Both the position numbers and the translations under genes were made by a program. Below the pieces are notes generated by a model, which was not told the DNA's origin, searched no databases, and saw only the letters and a program-made list of their open reading frames with translations. Shown here piece after piece: positions 1 to 11,407 of a stretch of 64,000 nt of DNA. The DNA lies in NCBI RefSeq assembly GCF_000283155.1, contig NW_004454166.1, positions 14,271,583 through 14,335,582 of the forward strand. Reading direction: 5' to 3'. This DNA comes from Ceratotherium simum simum (lineage: Eukaryota; Chordata; Mammalia; Perissodactyla; Rhinocerotidae). Numbering within the stretch: position 1 is the stretch's first letter; each line of letters begins with the position of its first letter.

Positions 1-1225
1 ACAGGATCTGGAATTCTTCCCATCAACACTGAGCTGGAGCAGGACAACCGCCACCAGGAGGCTCCAAACTACAGTAGGGAGGAGCCAGCCAACTCCAGGA
101 AATCTCAGAGGGCTCATTGCCTGCAATTTGCCTTAATCATTTCATTGACCTTTAAATAGTGTGACACTGCATCTAATGTGATTCAATTTGTTGGACTTCA
201 CTGATTGTATTACTGATGGGATTTACTATATTTGGTTGAATAATGTCTTATTTCTCTTAAATCTAAACTTATTCAACATAAGCAGTGCAAAATCTGACTA
301 CCCCATTATTTCCTCTGCTGTAGTGTTTTTCTGAGCATTTACATATTGAAACACCTTTTATATGTTTCCCACTATACTCCAGTTAGAGAATTTTTAAATT
401 TAATGAATTTTTTAAAATAATGAATTAGGTAGATTACGTTATCTAAGAATCTCATTTCAGGATAATAATAATTTTTTAAACAAAAACTTGTTAATAAAGG
501 TAGGCATTGGCTCTGATAGAATTGAGAGCTACTGCATTGCACCATTCTGCTTCTTCTAAGGACCTGAGCTCTGGTCATTAAGAAGAGAAAATATCTTCAG
601 TAGCGACAGTGACATTGGCTATAGTTAGGTTCACCTTCACCATAATGGTGAGATGGTGCGCCCTGGAAATTTTTCTATTAAATAACCTGGGGTAGTGGGT
701 CAATGCCTCATTAATATAGATGATTCTTGAAGTTAACTATTATACCATTTCTGATCCAATATACTTGCATAAATTAATGCAGTGAACAGTTAGGGTACTT
801 CTTGATTATTATTTTCCATAGCACTTCCAAAACTAAAATATGCTTACTTAACTGATACAATAATTCTAGGTTGCATATATATATAATTATTCTGAATATA
901 TCATTCCTTTCTCTATTATTCTGTGTGAAATGGTAATTTAAGTTTTACACAATAAATTTTAAATTAAACAAAATCTAATAGAGTCTTCCACATCTGAATT
1001 CAGGATTCCAGGTAAATACAAATGTTTAAAATGTTTTATACATGAATGGAGCATTCAACTCACAAGTCACAAAATAAGGCAAGGATATCAGAAGAAAAGA
1101 ATTAACAGAAATAGAATTGAGAATTAATGAATTCAAATATAAGAAGATAGTGCAGGAATAACAAAACCCAAAAGCTGTTGCTTGGAAAATACTGACACAT
1201 TTGACAACCTCTACCAAAGCTAGTC
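1..1225. other. Downstream flank, nothing recognised
   Basis: AT-rich sequence with no reading frame, RNA gene or repeat that I can name. Stop codons are dense in all frames. It lies more than 11 kb beyond the probable LPAR1 3' end. Confidence 0.6.
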
Positions 1226-1236
1226 AAGAAATAGAG

Positions 1237-1542
1237 CCACGGGCCGGCCCTGTGGCTTAGTGGTTAAGTGCGCGCGCTCCGCTGCTGGCGGCCTAGGTTC
1301 GGATCCCGGGCGCGCACCAACGCACCGCTTCTCCTGCCATGCTGAGGCCACGTCCCACATACAGCAACTAGAATGATGTGCAACTATGACATACAACTAT
1401 CTACTGGGGCTTTGGGGGAAAAAAAAAGGAGGAGGATTGGCAATAGATGTTAGCTCAGAGCCGGTCTTCCTCAGCAAAGAAGAGGAGGATTGGCATGGAT
1501 GTTAGCTCAGGGCCGATCTTCCTCACAAAAAAAAAAAAAAGA
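1237..1542 (+). repeat. ERE SINE (long variant with extra internal segment)
   Basis: The element starts with GGGCCGGCCCTGTGGCTTAG, has a box B-like GGTTCGGATCCCGGGC, two copies of the GATGTTAGCTCAG body and an A-rich tail. An exact 11 bp target-site duplication, AAGAAATAGAG, flanks it at 1226-1236 and 1543-1553. The middle carries an extra segment (about 1365-1430, GTGCAACTATGACATACAAC) that the short EREs here lack but the minus-strand copy at 52331-52589 shares. The head retains many CpGs, suggesting a fairly young insertion. Confidence 0.95.
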
Positions 1543-1553
1543 AAGAAATAGAG

Positions 1554-1899
1554 GCAATATTAATACATTAACAGTGAGAAGGGAATGTAACCAATACAAA
1601 AGTGGTATTTTTAAATGTGAGAAACTTATTAACACACTCTTAGTCCTGTGCGTCAGAGGTTAACAGACCTCCTCGTAGATACCCCAGAGGCAGCTACCAA
1701 CAAACACATCTATAAATGAACTCATACTCTTCTCCCTCCCCTCACCCCAAGTCTGCTCCTTCTCGAAGTTTTCCTATCTTAGTAAATGGCACCACTGCCA
1801 TGCAGCTGCTGAAGCCAGAGGCAAGAGAACTTTCTTATTTCATTTTCCCTTATACCATATAGCTCATAAAAATTAGTAAATCCTGCTTGGTTTTATCTC
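1554..1899. other. Flank, nothing recognised
   Basis: Unique-looking sequence between the ERE and an L2 relic. No gene or repeat is supported. Confidence 0.5.
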
Positions 1900-2330
1900 T
1901 TACAGATATTTAAAATATTCCCACTTCTTTCCGTCGATACCACCAACACCCTAGACTGAGCTAATGTCATTTCTCACTTCAAATACATTAGTAGCATCCT
2001 ACTGGTGTCCTTTCATCCACTCATGCTCCATCTAACTATTATCCAATAAGCAAGCTATCGACGCTGCATATCTCATCATTTCCCTCCCAGACTTGAAACC
2101 CTTGAGTGCTCATTGCCCTTAGAACAAAGGAAAAATTCCTTAGAATGAATTATAGGGTTCCGCCTAGTATAGTTCCTAATAATTAGCCCACCTCTAGCCC
2201 CCCTTTTTTCATGCTCCCTGTATATAATCTTTCAGGTACTTAAGTGCATGCTTTAAAACTTTTACACATGACATTCCATTAACCTTCCCATGCCCTCCTT
2301 AATGGAACCTTAATGTAGGGAGTCCAGAGA
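1900..2330 (+). repeat. L2 LINE 3' region fragment
   Basis: Text such as CTTGAAACCCTTGAGTGCTC followed by CATTGCCCTTAGAACAAAGG resembles the L2 3' region, in which a 'cttaaaacccttcaatggct' phrase precedes 'cattgccctcaggataaag'. It is old and diverged, and the boundaries are approximate. Confidence 0.5.
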
Positions 2331-2337
2331 CTGTGCA

Positions 2338-2484
2338 GCAGTCACAGACAAAAATTTAAGAGTTGTCAGCTTATAGATGTTTTTAAAATCATAGAACCAG
2401 ATGAGAGCACCTAGTAAGAAAAGATAGGAAAAGAATAGGCACAAGACTGAACTTTGGGGGACCCCAGCAGAAGAAATTATTCAA
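2338..2484 (-). repeat. L2-like fragment, antisense
   Basis: The stretch with GTTGTCAGCTTATAGATG, CATAGAACCAGATGAGAGCA and GACTGAACTTTGGGGGACCC matches the remembered reverse complement of the inner L2 3' region. It abuts the sense L2 fragment and ends at the MITE at 2487. Confidence 0.4.
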
Positions 2485-2486
2485 TA

Positions 2487-2692
2487 CAGTCATGCATTGC
2501 TTAATGATGGGAATACGTGCTGAGAAATGTGTCAGGCGATTTTTCATTGTGCGAACATCATAGAGTGTGCATACACAAACCTGGATGGTATAGCCTACTA
2601 CACACTTAGGCTGTATGGTACTAATCTGATGGGACTACCATCATATATGTGGTCCATCACTGACAGAAACATCATTATGCAGCACATGACTG
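2487..2692. mobile_element. Non-autonomous Tc1/mariner (Tigger-like) MITE
   Basis: A 206 bp element starts CAGTCATGCATTGCTTAATG and ends with the inverted copy CATTATGCAGCACATGACTG, giving imperfect terminal inverted repeats of about 25 bp. TA dinucleotides flank both ends (2485-2486 and 2693-2694), as expected for Tc1/mariner insertion. It has no coding capacity. The family name is not assigned; the CAG...CTG ends and TA target fit the pogo/Tigger group. Confidence 0.75.
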
Positions 2693-2722
2693 TAATATAT
2701 TATAATACCAAAGAAGTGACAA

Positions 2723-2967
2723 TGGGGCCAGCCCAGTGGCGTGGTGGTTAAGTTCGCATGCTCTGCTTTGGCAGCCCAGGGTTCACAGGTTCAGTGCACG
2801 GAACTACGCACCGCTCATCAAGCCATGCTGTGGCAGCATCCCACATACAAAATAGAGGAAGATGGGCGCAGATGTTAGCTCAGGGCCAATCTTCCTCAGC
2901 AAAAAGAGGAGGAGTGGCAACAGATGTTAGCTCAGGGCTGATCTTTCTCACACACACACAAAACAAG
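2723..2967 (+). repeat. ERE SINE
   Basis: It begins GGGGCCAGCCCAGTGGCGTG, carries two GATGTTAGCTCAGGGC bodies and ends in a CA/A-rich tail. A perfect 12 bp target-site duplication, AAGAAGTGACAA, lies at 2711-2722 and 2968-2979. It inserted about 20 bp beyond the MITE. Confidence 0.95.
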
Positions 2968-2994
2968 AAGAAGTGACAAGGGGGAATTTCCAAA

Positions 2995-3505
2995 GCTAGA
3001 GTCATAAATGTGGCCTTCAAGGCTGCTACTGGTGAAGACTTCAAAGAAAGTGAGAAAAATGGTATTGGAAGCTGGAGGAAAGGAGATCCTTTTAAAATAG
3101 TGGCAGAAAGTTTAGTAACCCTGACACCTACAGTAACATGGAAAGTAGAAAATGTACCTATGAACTGGGTGGTTTAACTAAGGAGATTTCCAGGTATAGT
3201 GTTGGAGGTTTTGCCTGTCTTCTTTTTTGCCATTTATAGTAAAATGCAACAGGAGAGAGATGAGCTAAAGAAAGGACTGTTAAATATAAAGGATCCAGAA
3301 ATTGTTTGGTTTGAAAACTGTCAATTTCTGAAAACGGCAAATGACGCTAAGTAAAAAATGGCTTCAGGCAAAAAACAAATTGAGGGCACTGTCAGGAGAA
3401 CATGGTCTAAAGATGAAGCTAAGTTTGTGACTGTAAAATACTTTCTTCAGATTTCAGAAAGATCTAAGTTGGTGCCTCCAAGAGCCATCCAAACAGCAGA
3501 GCTTC
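2995..3505 (+). repeat. Possible ERVL-MaLR internal fragment
   Basis: Phrases such as GTGGCCTTCAAGGCTGCTAC, TGGTATTGGAAGCTGGAGGA and TAGTAAAATGCAACAGGAGA resemble internal sequence of mammalian MaLR retroposons. All frames are broken by stops, so it is a non-coding relic. It could belong to another old endogenous retroviral family; the assignment is from memory only. Confidence 0.35.
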
Positions 3506-3511
3506 TAAAAA

Positions 3512-6500
3512 ACTAACAAGTATTGTCCCTTCTATAAGCACATGTGTGCAAGTTTTTGTGTGGACATGTTTTCAAATCCTTTGGGTAAATACGAAGGAGT
3601 GAGATTGCTGAATCATATAGTAGGAATATGTTGAGTTTTGTAAGAAACCACCAAACTGTCTTCCAAAGGGCTGTACTGTTTTGCATTCCCACCAACAATG
3701 AATGAGAGTTCCTGTTGCTCCACATCCTCACCGGCGTCTGATGTTGTCAGTGCTTTGGATTTTCGCCATTTTAATAGATGTCTAGTGGTATCTCATTGTT
3801 CTTTTAATCTGTAATTCCTTAATAACATATGATGTTGAGCATCTTTTCATATATTTATTTGCCACTTAAATGTCTTCTTTGGTGAGACCATTTCTGGTCT
3901 TTTGCCCATTTTTTAAATTGCATTATTTGTTTATTGTTGAGTTTTAAGAGTTCTTTGTATATTTTGGATAACAGTCCTTTATCACATATGTCTTTTGCAA
4001 ATACTGTCTCCCAGTCTGTGGCTTGTCTTCTCATTCTCTTGACAGTGTCTTTCACAGAGCAGATGTTTTTAATTTTAATGAAGTCTAGTTTATCAACTAT
4101 TTCTTTCATGGATCATGCCTCCGGTATTGTATCTAAAAAGCTATTGCCAAAACCAAAGTCATCTAGATTTTCTGTGTTAACGTCTAGGAGTTTTATAGTT
4201 TTACGTTTTTACATTTAGGTGTTTGATCCATTGTGAGTTAGTTCTTGTGAAGGGTGTAAAGTCTGTTTCTAGATTCATGTTTTTGCATGTGGATGTCCAG
4301 CTGTTCCAGCACCATTTGTTGAAAAGATTATCTTTTTTCCATTGTATTGCCTTTGTTTCTTTGTCAAAGATCCATTGACTGTCTATCTCTAGGCTCTCTA
4401 TTCTGTCCCATTGATCTATTCCCCTAGTCTTTTATTACCAATACAAGACTGTCTTGATGACCATAGCTTTATAGTGAATCTTGAATTCGGGTAGTGTCAG
4501 TTCTCCATTTTTGCTCTTCTCCTTCAATCTTGTGTTGGCTAATCTGGGTCTTTTGCCTCTCCACAAACTTTAGAATCAGCTTGTCAATATCTATAAAATA
4601 TCTTGCAGGGATTTTGTTTGGGATTGCATTGAATCTATAGATCAATTTGGGAAAAACTGATGTCTTGACAATATTGAGTTACTAGACACAAACACAGAAT
4701 AGCTCTCCATTTATTTAGTTCTTTGATTTTTTCATCAGAGTTTTGTAGTTTTCCTCATATAGATCTTGCACATGTTTTGTTAGGTTTATATACAAGTATT
4801 TAATATTCTTTGGTGCTAATGTAAATGGTATTGTTTTTAATATCAAATTTCACTTGTTCATTGCTGATATATAGGAAAGTAATTGACTTTTGCATATTAA
4901 TCTTGTATCTTACAACCTTGCTATAATCGCTTATTAATTCGTTTTTTTGTTGATTTGTTCAGATTTTCTACATAGACGATTATGTGATCTGCAAAGATAG
5001 TTTTCCTTCCTTCCTAATCTGTATACATTTTATTTCTTTTTCTTGTCTTGTTACATTAGATAGAACATCCAGTATCACATTGAAAAGGAGTAGTGAGAGG
5101 GGACATCCTTGCCTTGTACCTGATCTTAGTGGGAAAGCTTTCAGTTTCTCACCTTTAAGTACAATGTTGTCTATAGCTTTTTTGTAGATGTTCTTTATCA
5201 AGTTGAGGAAGGTCCTCTGTATTCCTAGTTCACTGAGAGTTATTTATCATGAATGCATGCTGGCTTTTGTCAAATGCCTTTTCTACATCTATCAATATGA
5301 TCATGTGGTTTTTATTTTTTTCCTTTTGGTGTGATGGATTACATTATTTTTTGAATGTTTAACAAGCCATATTTGGGATAAATTCTACTTGATCATGGTG
5401 TATAATTCTTTTTATACATTGTTAGATTGAATTTGCTAATATTTTATGGAGAATTTTTGCATCTATTTTCATGAGAGATATTGGTCTGTAGTTTTACTTG
5501 TAGCGTCTTTGGTTGGTTTTGGCATTAGGGTAATGCTGGCCTCATAGAATTACTTAGGAAGTATTCCCTCTGTTTCTATATTCTGAAAGAGATTGTAGAG
5601 AACTGGTATAATTTCTCAGTAAAGTAGAATTCACCATTGAACCAACCTGGGCCTGAAGCTCTGTTTTGGAAGGTTATTGATTTTTTAATTCAATTTCTTT
5701 GATACCGTCCTATTCAGATGGTCTATTTCTTCTTGTGTGAGTTTTGGCAGATTGTCCTTCAAAGGAATTGATCCATTTCATCTGGGTTATCAAATTTGTG
5801 AGCATAGAGTTGCTCATAGAATTCCTTTATTATCCTTTAAATGTCCATGGGATCTATAGTGATGGCCCCTCTTTCATTTCTGATATTAGTAATTTGTGTC
5901 TTTTTTCAGCCTGGTTAGAGGTTTATCGATTTATTGATCTTTTCAAAGAAACAGCTTTTGGTTTTGATTTTCTCAATTGATTTGTTTTCAATTTCATTGA
6001 TTTCTGCTCCTATTTTATTATTTTTCTTCCACTTACTTTGGTTTTAATTTGCTCTTCTTTTTCTAGTTTACTAAGGTGGAAGCTTAGATGATTGATTTTA
6101 GATCTTTCTTCTTTTCTAAAAATGCATTCACTGCTATAAAATTCCCTGTAAGCACTGCTTTCACTGCATCCCACAAATTTTGATAAGTTGTGTATTCCTT
6201 TTTTGTTTGTTTGTAAGAAAGATTAGCCCTGAGCTAACATCTGTTGCCAATCCTCCTGTTTTTGCTGAGGAAGATTGGCTCTGGGCTAACATCCGTGCGC
6301 ATCTTCCTCCACTTCATATGTGGGACACCTGCCACAACATGGCTTGATAGTGGTGTGTAGGTCCATGCCTGGGATCTGAACTTGCAAACCCTCGGCTGTG
6401 GAGGTGGAGCACGTGAACTTAACCACTATGCCATCAGGCTGGCCCCTATATTCACTTTTATTTGGTTCAAAATATTTTTAAATTTCTATTGAGATTTCTT

Positions 6501-6580
6501 CTTTTACCCATATGTTATTTAGAAGTGCTTTATCTCCAAGTATTTTGGGATTTTTCATCCAAACTCTTTTTTGACTAAAG
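3512..6580 (-). mobile_element. L1 ORF2 relic, antisense, truncated at both ends
   Basis: On the minus strand this reads as L1 ORF2 from roughly its 5' third to near its C terminus. Recognisable pieces include the reverse transcriptase motif [14 protein letters not shown] (about 5120-5080), followed by a frame break where FADD is expected (about 4985; the shifted frame reads FADH), the C-terminal-region text LDFIKIKNICSVKDT (about 4080-4040) and the WKTVWWFL/IYPKDLKT segment (about 3660-3560). The endonuclease domain, ORF1, both UTRs and an A tail are missing. Stops and frameshifts make it inactive. An ERE interrupts it at 6199-6446. Confidence 0.9.
6199..6446 (-). repeat. ERE SINE inserted in the L1 relic
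   Basis: The antisense ERE starts with a T-rich run (reverse of the A tail) and GATTAGCCCTGAGCTAACAT and ends CATCAGGCTGGCCCC. The same L1 sequence resumes on the far side, so the SINE is younger. The flanks share only a short imperfect repeat (TGTATTC and TATATTC). Confidence 0.93.
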
Positions 6581-6589
6581 ATACCTCAA

Positions 6590-6830
6590 AGATTGGTAGC
6601 ATCCAGTATTGGTGAAGATATGGATAAAAAATGTTCTCATACACCGTGGAACTATAAACTGGTACAATTTTTTTGGAATTTATTTTGGCATTCTCTACCA
6701 AAGTTAAAAATTTAAAGGTACATTCCCTACAATCCAGAAAAGCAAAAAATTAGAAAGAACCCTAATATTCACCAAAATTTAATACTATTTATTAGTCGAT
6801 ATAAACCAGGTCATGTTGCAGTAACAAATG
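6590..6830 (+). repeat. L1M 3' UTR fragment
   Basis: Text such as CAGTATTGGTGAAGATATGG followed by TCATACACCGTGGAACTATA, then AAACTGGTACAA, matches the usual L1M 3' UTR. It lies in the opposite orientation to the neighbouring L1 ORF2 relic, so it is a separate insertion. Confidence 0.6.
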
Positions 6831-7200
6831 AACCACAAATTCTCACCATAAACACAGCAAATGTTTATTTCTTGATCATGCTATGCATTCAGTATGAGTT
6901 GGCAGGGATTTTGCTTTACATGGTCACTCAGGGTCCCAGGCTGATGGGGACTTCACTCTCTTAATGTTCACATCTCTGTGCTTGGCTTTCAGGGAAAAAA
7001 GATCTGGAGAGTAGCACAGGGACTTTTTACTTCCTCAGCCTAGAAACGACACTTGTCACATCCACTCACAGTCCACTGGCCATAACTAGTCACATGGACT
7101 CACCTAACAGAATTGTAATTTTTCAAGAGGCCAGGAAGGAGGGGAAAATAAGATATGGATGAGCTCTAAACATCTCTACCTCAATCACACACATACAGAT
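6831..7200. repeat. Unassigned interspersed repeat
   Basis: The phrase CATGGTCACTCAGGGTCCCA followed by GGCTGATGG recurs in a common mammalian repeat whose class I cannot recall. No coding frame is present. It could be a diverged LTR or DNA element. Confidence 0.35.
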
Positions 7201-7479
7201 TTATCAACCTTGGATATATCTCTGTAATGTATTATCAAGTAAAAAACCAACAATGTTATATACAGCTGACTTTATTTTGTTAAAAAGGAACAGCTCTGCA
7301 TATTTCTGGATAATATTTTCAGACATTAAGTTCTGCTCTTTTATTTCTGTTTCCTTCCTTTTCGTTCTTCCTATTCAAAGAGATCAAAGGTTCTGTGCTT
7401 TCTGTCTTGAGGAGAAATGTGGCAGGATTGCAGCAGAAGAAATCAGACTCCAAAATCTAGATCTTCAGTCCAGAGATGT
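7201..7479. other. Flank, nothing recognised
   Basis: Unique-looking sequence with two short overlapping forward frames (77 and 116 codons) that resemble no known protein. Confidence 0.5.
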
Positions 7480-8450
7480 ATCTTGAGCTTTATGTATCAC
7501 ATAGCTACTTCCCTACTTCATTGTTCTCCTTGGATGGCTCATAGATATTTCAAACTTTACTCATTACCTTTTTCCTGTAAACTTGCTACTCATCCTATGT
7601 CCCTTCTCTCACCATATCACACCTGCATCTGTCCAGTGGCCAAGGTCATAACCTTGGTTATGACCTTATCCACACAATCACCAGGTTCCAAACACCTCTT
7701 GAATCCATTCATATCTCCTTCTCTGCATCTCTATTACCACCTTCATCTTTCATCTCAGTTCATGTGACAGCCTCTGATCTTATTTTTTGCCTCCAGTCTT
7801 CCTTCTCTTGAATTTATTCTGAAATGTAAACCAGACTGTGCCACTCCTTTACTTAAATCCTTTAATCTATCCCCCATAATTCTCGGGATAAAATTACTGT
7901 CAAAACCACTGAAGGCATCATGCCTGCCTGCCTGCCTGCCTTTCAACCCTCAATCTCACAGTCTATACTTGCCCTTCTTTCCAAAATGACATGCATTCTC
8001 TCACCAAGCATTTACACATCTTGCAGGAATTCCTATACACCTATGCCCACTTTTCTAATGGGTTGTTTTGATGTGTACTAGTTACCAGAGTGGGTGCAAG
8101 TTAAAGAGCTTGACAGAGCCACACCTCTGTGCAATTCAGGCCCAAGGGGAGGGCTTTGAGAAGACAGTTCCTGTCCTAAGATGGAAACTTCCTAGATTAT
8201 ACTTTCAAAGGTGGTTCCACTCCTCATCTTCCTTATCCCTTATATTTTCCTTTAATTTCTGTCATGCCCTAGTTTCCTTATAACTCAATATAATTTGTAA
8301 TTTTATTTTCAACTTATTCCTCCCTTTTTTCTCTCTCACTCCTACTAAATTCTAAGCTCCATTAAAGATCTTGCAGATCTCATTCAGAGCAGTAGCACAT
8401 GGGCCTAAGGATATAGAGGGCTCTCAAAAAGTACTTGTGAATGAATAAAG
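7480..8450 (+). repeat. L2 LINE 3' region with (TGCC)5
   Basis: The block CTGTGCCACTCCTTTACTTA to CCCCCATAATTCTCGGGATA is the L2 'cactcccctgcttaaa...ctcaggataaa' segment. It ends with the typical terminus TTCTAAGCTCCATTAAAG and AGTACTTGTGAATGAATAAA near 8450. Bases 8060-8215 do not look like L2 and may be an insertion. A perfect (TGCC)5 microsatellite sits at 7921-7940. Confidence 0.6.
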
Positions 8451-8459
8451 AATGATAGT

Positions 8460-9210
8460 GATAAAAACTACAACACCAATTATGGTCTTATAGTTCAATC
8501 AAGAACCATTTAGTAAACTAAAATATTTTTAGTTTTGTTCCAGTTATTTGGATCATAAAAAGGAGGCAGAAAGTATAAGATTACTCATTCTCAAAGAATT
8601 TATAACCTAGCTTGGGGTATAGGCATGCCTGAGCACCACAGAGAACAATTCATGCACCTGTTCATGACCTCATGTTATCTTCTATTACTTTTATTTTCCT
8701 AAGTTCTTTAAAGGATTAAAATAATATAATACACCATACCTCTCAAGGAACTCAGAATTTGTTTGGAGAGCCAAGATAGATAGATACATATGAGGAATTA
8801 CAGATTGCAATATAAAGAATACGTAATTAGGTTCAAAACATTCTATAGACAACAAATATTAGGCCCCCAATTTTTCCTCTGAGACAGTTTCCTCATGTGT
8901 AACAGCATCATTGCAAAGATCAAAATACAAATTATATGAATGTCTTCTGTCAGCTACAGATCATATTTCAAACTCAACATATAGTAATATTAAAAATCCT
9001 TCCAAAGTATACCAAAATAAGTTAAACAAGACACACTCAGAAAGCACAAACTAATATTGATAAAACATTATATCAAGAGCCTTGATCTTGGTTTTCAATT
9101 GTTCCTACTTAACCTTAATATTCTTAAACATGAAGGAAAACCTTTATCAGGGTTGTGGAACTAAGGAGAATTTCTTGGTCAAGAGTGCGTTTATTTGTGG
9201 CTCACACATT
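8460..9210. other. AT-rich flank with small L2/MIR-like scraps
   Basis: Short stretches resemble antisense L2 (8725-8830, CTCAAGGAACTCAGAATTTG) and MIR (8870-8950, CAGTTTCCTCATGTGTAA). Both are too short for firm calls. Nothing else is seen. Confidence 0.35.
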
Positions 9211-9214
9211 TTAT

Positions 9215-9480
9215 TTCATTTAAACAAGCAAATATTAAGCACTACTTGGCACTATGTTATGTGAGGTGGACAATACAAAGTAAAATAAGATTCTTTTCGT
9301 GAAAGAAGATGCAAGTCGAGAGATAAGATGCAAACCAATTATAAACAATGTCATACAAAGCAAAACGAAGCCCGGCTCCCCTGACGCCAGTGGGAAGACA
9401 TTGCAAGTTCCACAAAACATGAACATCACTTTGTGAATGTCTGGGTTTATCAGTAACATGTGCAACAAATATCTGTGCTC
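9215..9480 (-). repeat. L2 LINE 3' end, antisense
   Basis: It opens with AACAAGCAAATATTAAGCAC and TTGGCACTATGTTATGTGAG, the diverged reverse complement of the L2 terminus 'gcacatagtaggtgctcaataaatatttgttgaatga'. Old and partly degraded. Confidence 0.5.
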
Positions 9481-9595
9481 TAGCTTCCATCCTACAGGAG
9501 AGATTTTTACTTTCTACTTATTTATGTATTCCTTGAAATATTTATTAAGTTTATGTAGCTTTTACAATCACAAAACTCGTTATATCTGGACAGAC

Positions 9596-9692
9596 TAAAA
9601 TAATGTAAAATACATTATTTTACATTTACATTACATTTATGTTTTACAAAAACACATATTATTTTAATGTAGGGAAGTGTTCCTACATTAAA
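9596..9692. repeat. Two adjacent perfect hairpins
   Basis: A perfect 12 bp inverted repeat with a 3-nt loop (arms TAAAATAATGTA and TACATTATTTTA, 9596-9607 and 9611-9622) is followed 40 bp later by a perfect 11 bp inverted repeat with an 8-nt loop (TTTAATGTAGG and CCTACATTAAA, 9663-9673 and 9682-9692). The arms of both contain AATGTA, so they may be parts of one degraded foldback element. Confidence 0.75.
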
Positions 9693-9769
9693 GGGAATGT
9701 AGTGAAACTCCTCTAGGGTGTATCAGCCCCACACCCCAAAATTGTTGTTATAAAGAACTTTTAGAAGTT

Positions 9770-10955
9770 TCAGTATGAAAAAATTGTTAAAATGTAATTG
9801 AAGAAATGGAGAACACATTAGTGGTTGCTAGGGGTCAGGATGGGGGTAAGGGAGACGAGTGTGGCTATAAAATGTAACAGGAGGGATCTTTGTGGTGATA
9901 GAACTGTTCTATACCTTGACTGTCAATATCCTGGTTGTGATGTTACACTATGGTTTTGCAAGATATCACCAATGGGGGAAACTGGGTAAAGGGAACAGGA
10001 ATCTCTCTGCATTATTTCTTACAATTGCATATGAATCTAAAATTATCTTAAAAGGAAAGTTTAACTTTAAAATGATAGCATTATAACTAATTGAATAAAA
10101 CTGGAATCCATGAGCCCATACTGGTATAAATAAATGGGAGAGGACAAAGTTTTTTCTCACAGTAGAGAACTAATAAATTTTGAAGAGAAAAGAGAATTAG
10201 AAATTCATCATTAGGCAACCATCAGAGTAATGATTAATTCATCCAAGAAATACTAATGGATGCTAAGACTAGATGTTAAAATTTGATGAGGAACAGAATG
10301 TTTCCAACAAAATGCTTACTACAAAGGAAAAAAAAAAAGTAGTTTTTTTTCCACAGTGGAGAAACTTGGCAGACATCACCTCAATCAAGAAATCAAAGTT
10401 AACATCACCAGTGATAGAACAAAACAGCGTCATGTGCTCCTTGATAGGACACAGTGAGAAGGACCACAGCAGCACTTCTGCGTTATTTTGTCAAAGTTAC
10501 ATAACGGGAATCTAATTATGAAGAAATATCAGACAAACCCAAACTGAGGGACATTCTATAAAATGACTGACCTGTGATCTTTAAATGATAAGGTCCTGAA
10601 GGTCAAGAAAAGATTGAGAGACCGTTCAAGATGGAAGACGACTCGAGAGAGATGACAACTAAAGACAACCAGTGATCCTAGACTGGATTCTTTCACTATG
10701 AGAAATGTTATTGGAAAAATTGGTTAAACTTGAATTGGGTCTGTGAATTAAATAGTAGTTTATATATCAGCATTAATTTCCTGACTTTAATGGTTGTATT
10801 GAGGTTATAAAAGGGAATGTCCTGGTCATTACATAGTATTCAAGGATGATGGGGCATCCTTTGGCAACTTACAAATCGTTCCGGTAAAATGTTCTGTAAA
10901 TTTGGCAAACTTTTCTCTAAGTTTGAAATGGTTTCAAAATAAAAGTTTATTATAA
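9770..10955 (+). repeat. L1M 3' UTR
   Basis: Successive landmarks of an old L1M 3' UTR are in order: CATTAGTGGTTGCTAGGGGT, GTGGTGATAGAACTGTTCTA, ATCAGACAAACCCAAACTGA, GATCCTAGACTGGATTC, CAATTTCCTGACTTTAATGG-like text (10775-10795) and the terminal GTTTCAAAATAAAAGTTT. It is non-coding. Confidence 0.75.
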
Positions 10956-11086
10956 AAATGCAATTGATAATTTTCTCTGCACTCTAGAGCTCAAGAGATC
11001 ATGCTGTGCCCAGTTTCTCCTTCTGTTTCCAGTGAACAAATAGTCAAATGAGGATAGCAAGATTGAAAATGGAATTTTCTCTAAAT

Positions 11087-11399
11087 CAGGGGTTGGCACA
11101 CTTTTTCTGTAAAGGGTCTGATAGTAAATATTTTAGACTTGAGGGACAGGCTATTGCCACTATTCAATTCTGTTGTCGTACAAAAAACAGCCATAAACAA
11201 TACATAACCTAGTGAGTGTGACTATGTTCCAAGAAAACTTTACTTATGGACACTGAAATTTGAATTTCATATAATTTTCATGTGTCACAAAATACTTCTT
11301 TTTTTCCCAATCATTTAAAAATGTAAAACCCATCCTTAGCTCATAGGTCATACACAAACAGATGGATTTGGCCAATGAGTCTTAGTCTCCCAACCTCTG
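11087..11399. mobile_element. hAT-Charlie-type non-autonomous DNA transposon
   Basis: The ends CAGGGGTTGGCACAC and CTCCCAACCTCTG form imperfect terminal inverted repeats. The inside has the familiar TTTTTCTGTAAAGGGTCTGA and CCAAGAAAACTTTACTTATG phrases. Eight-base flanks CTCTAAAT (11079-11086) and CTTTAGAT (11400-11407) agree at six positions, as expected for an old hAT target duplication. Confidence 0.85.
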
Positions 11400-11407
11400 C
11401 TTTAGAT

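Noticed and set aside
4980..5201. Functional reverse transcriptase
   Set aside because: The QGCPLS motif is clear, but the frame breaks at the expected FADD site and the element lacks the endonuclease, ORF1 and both UTRs. It is a dead L1.
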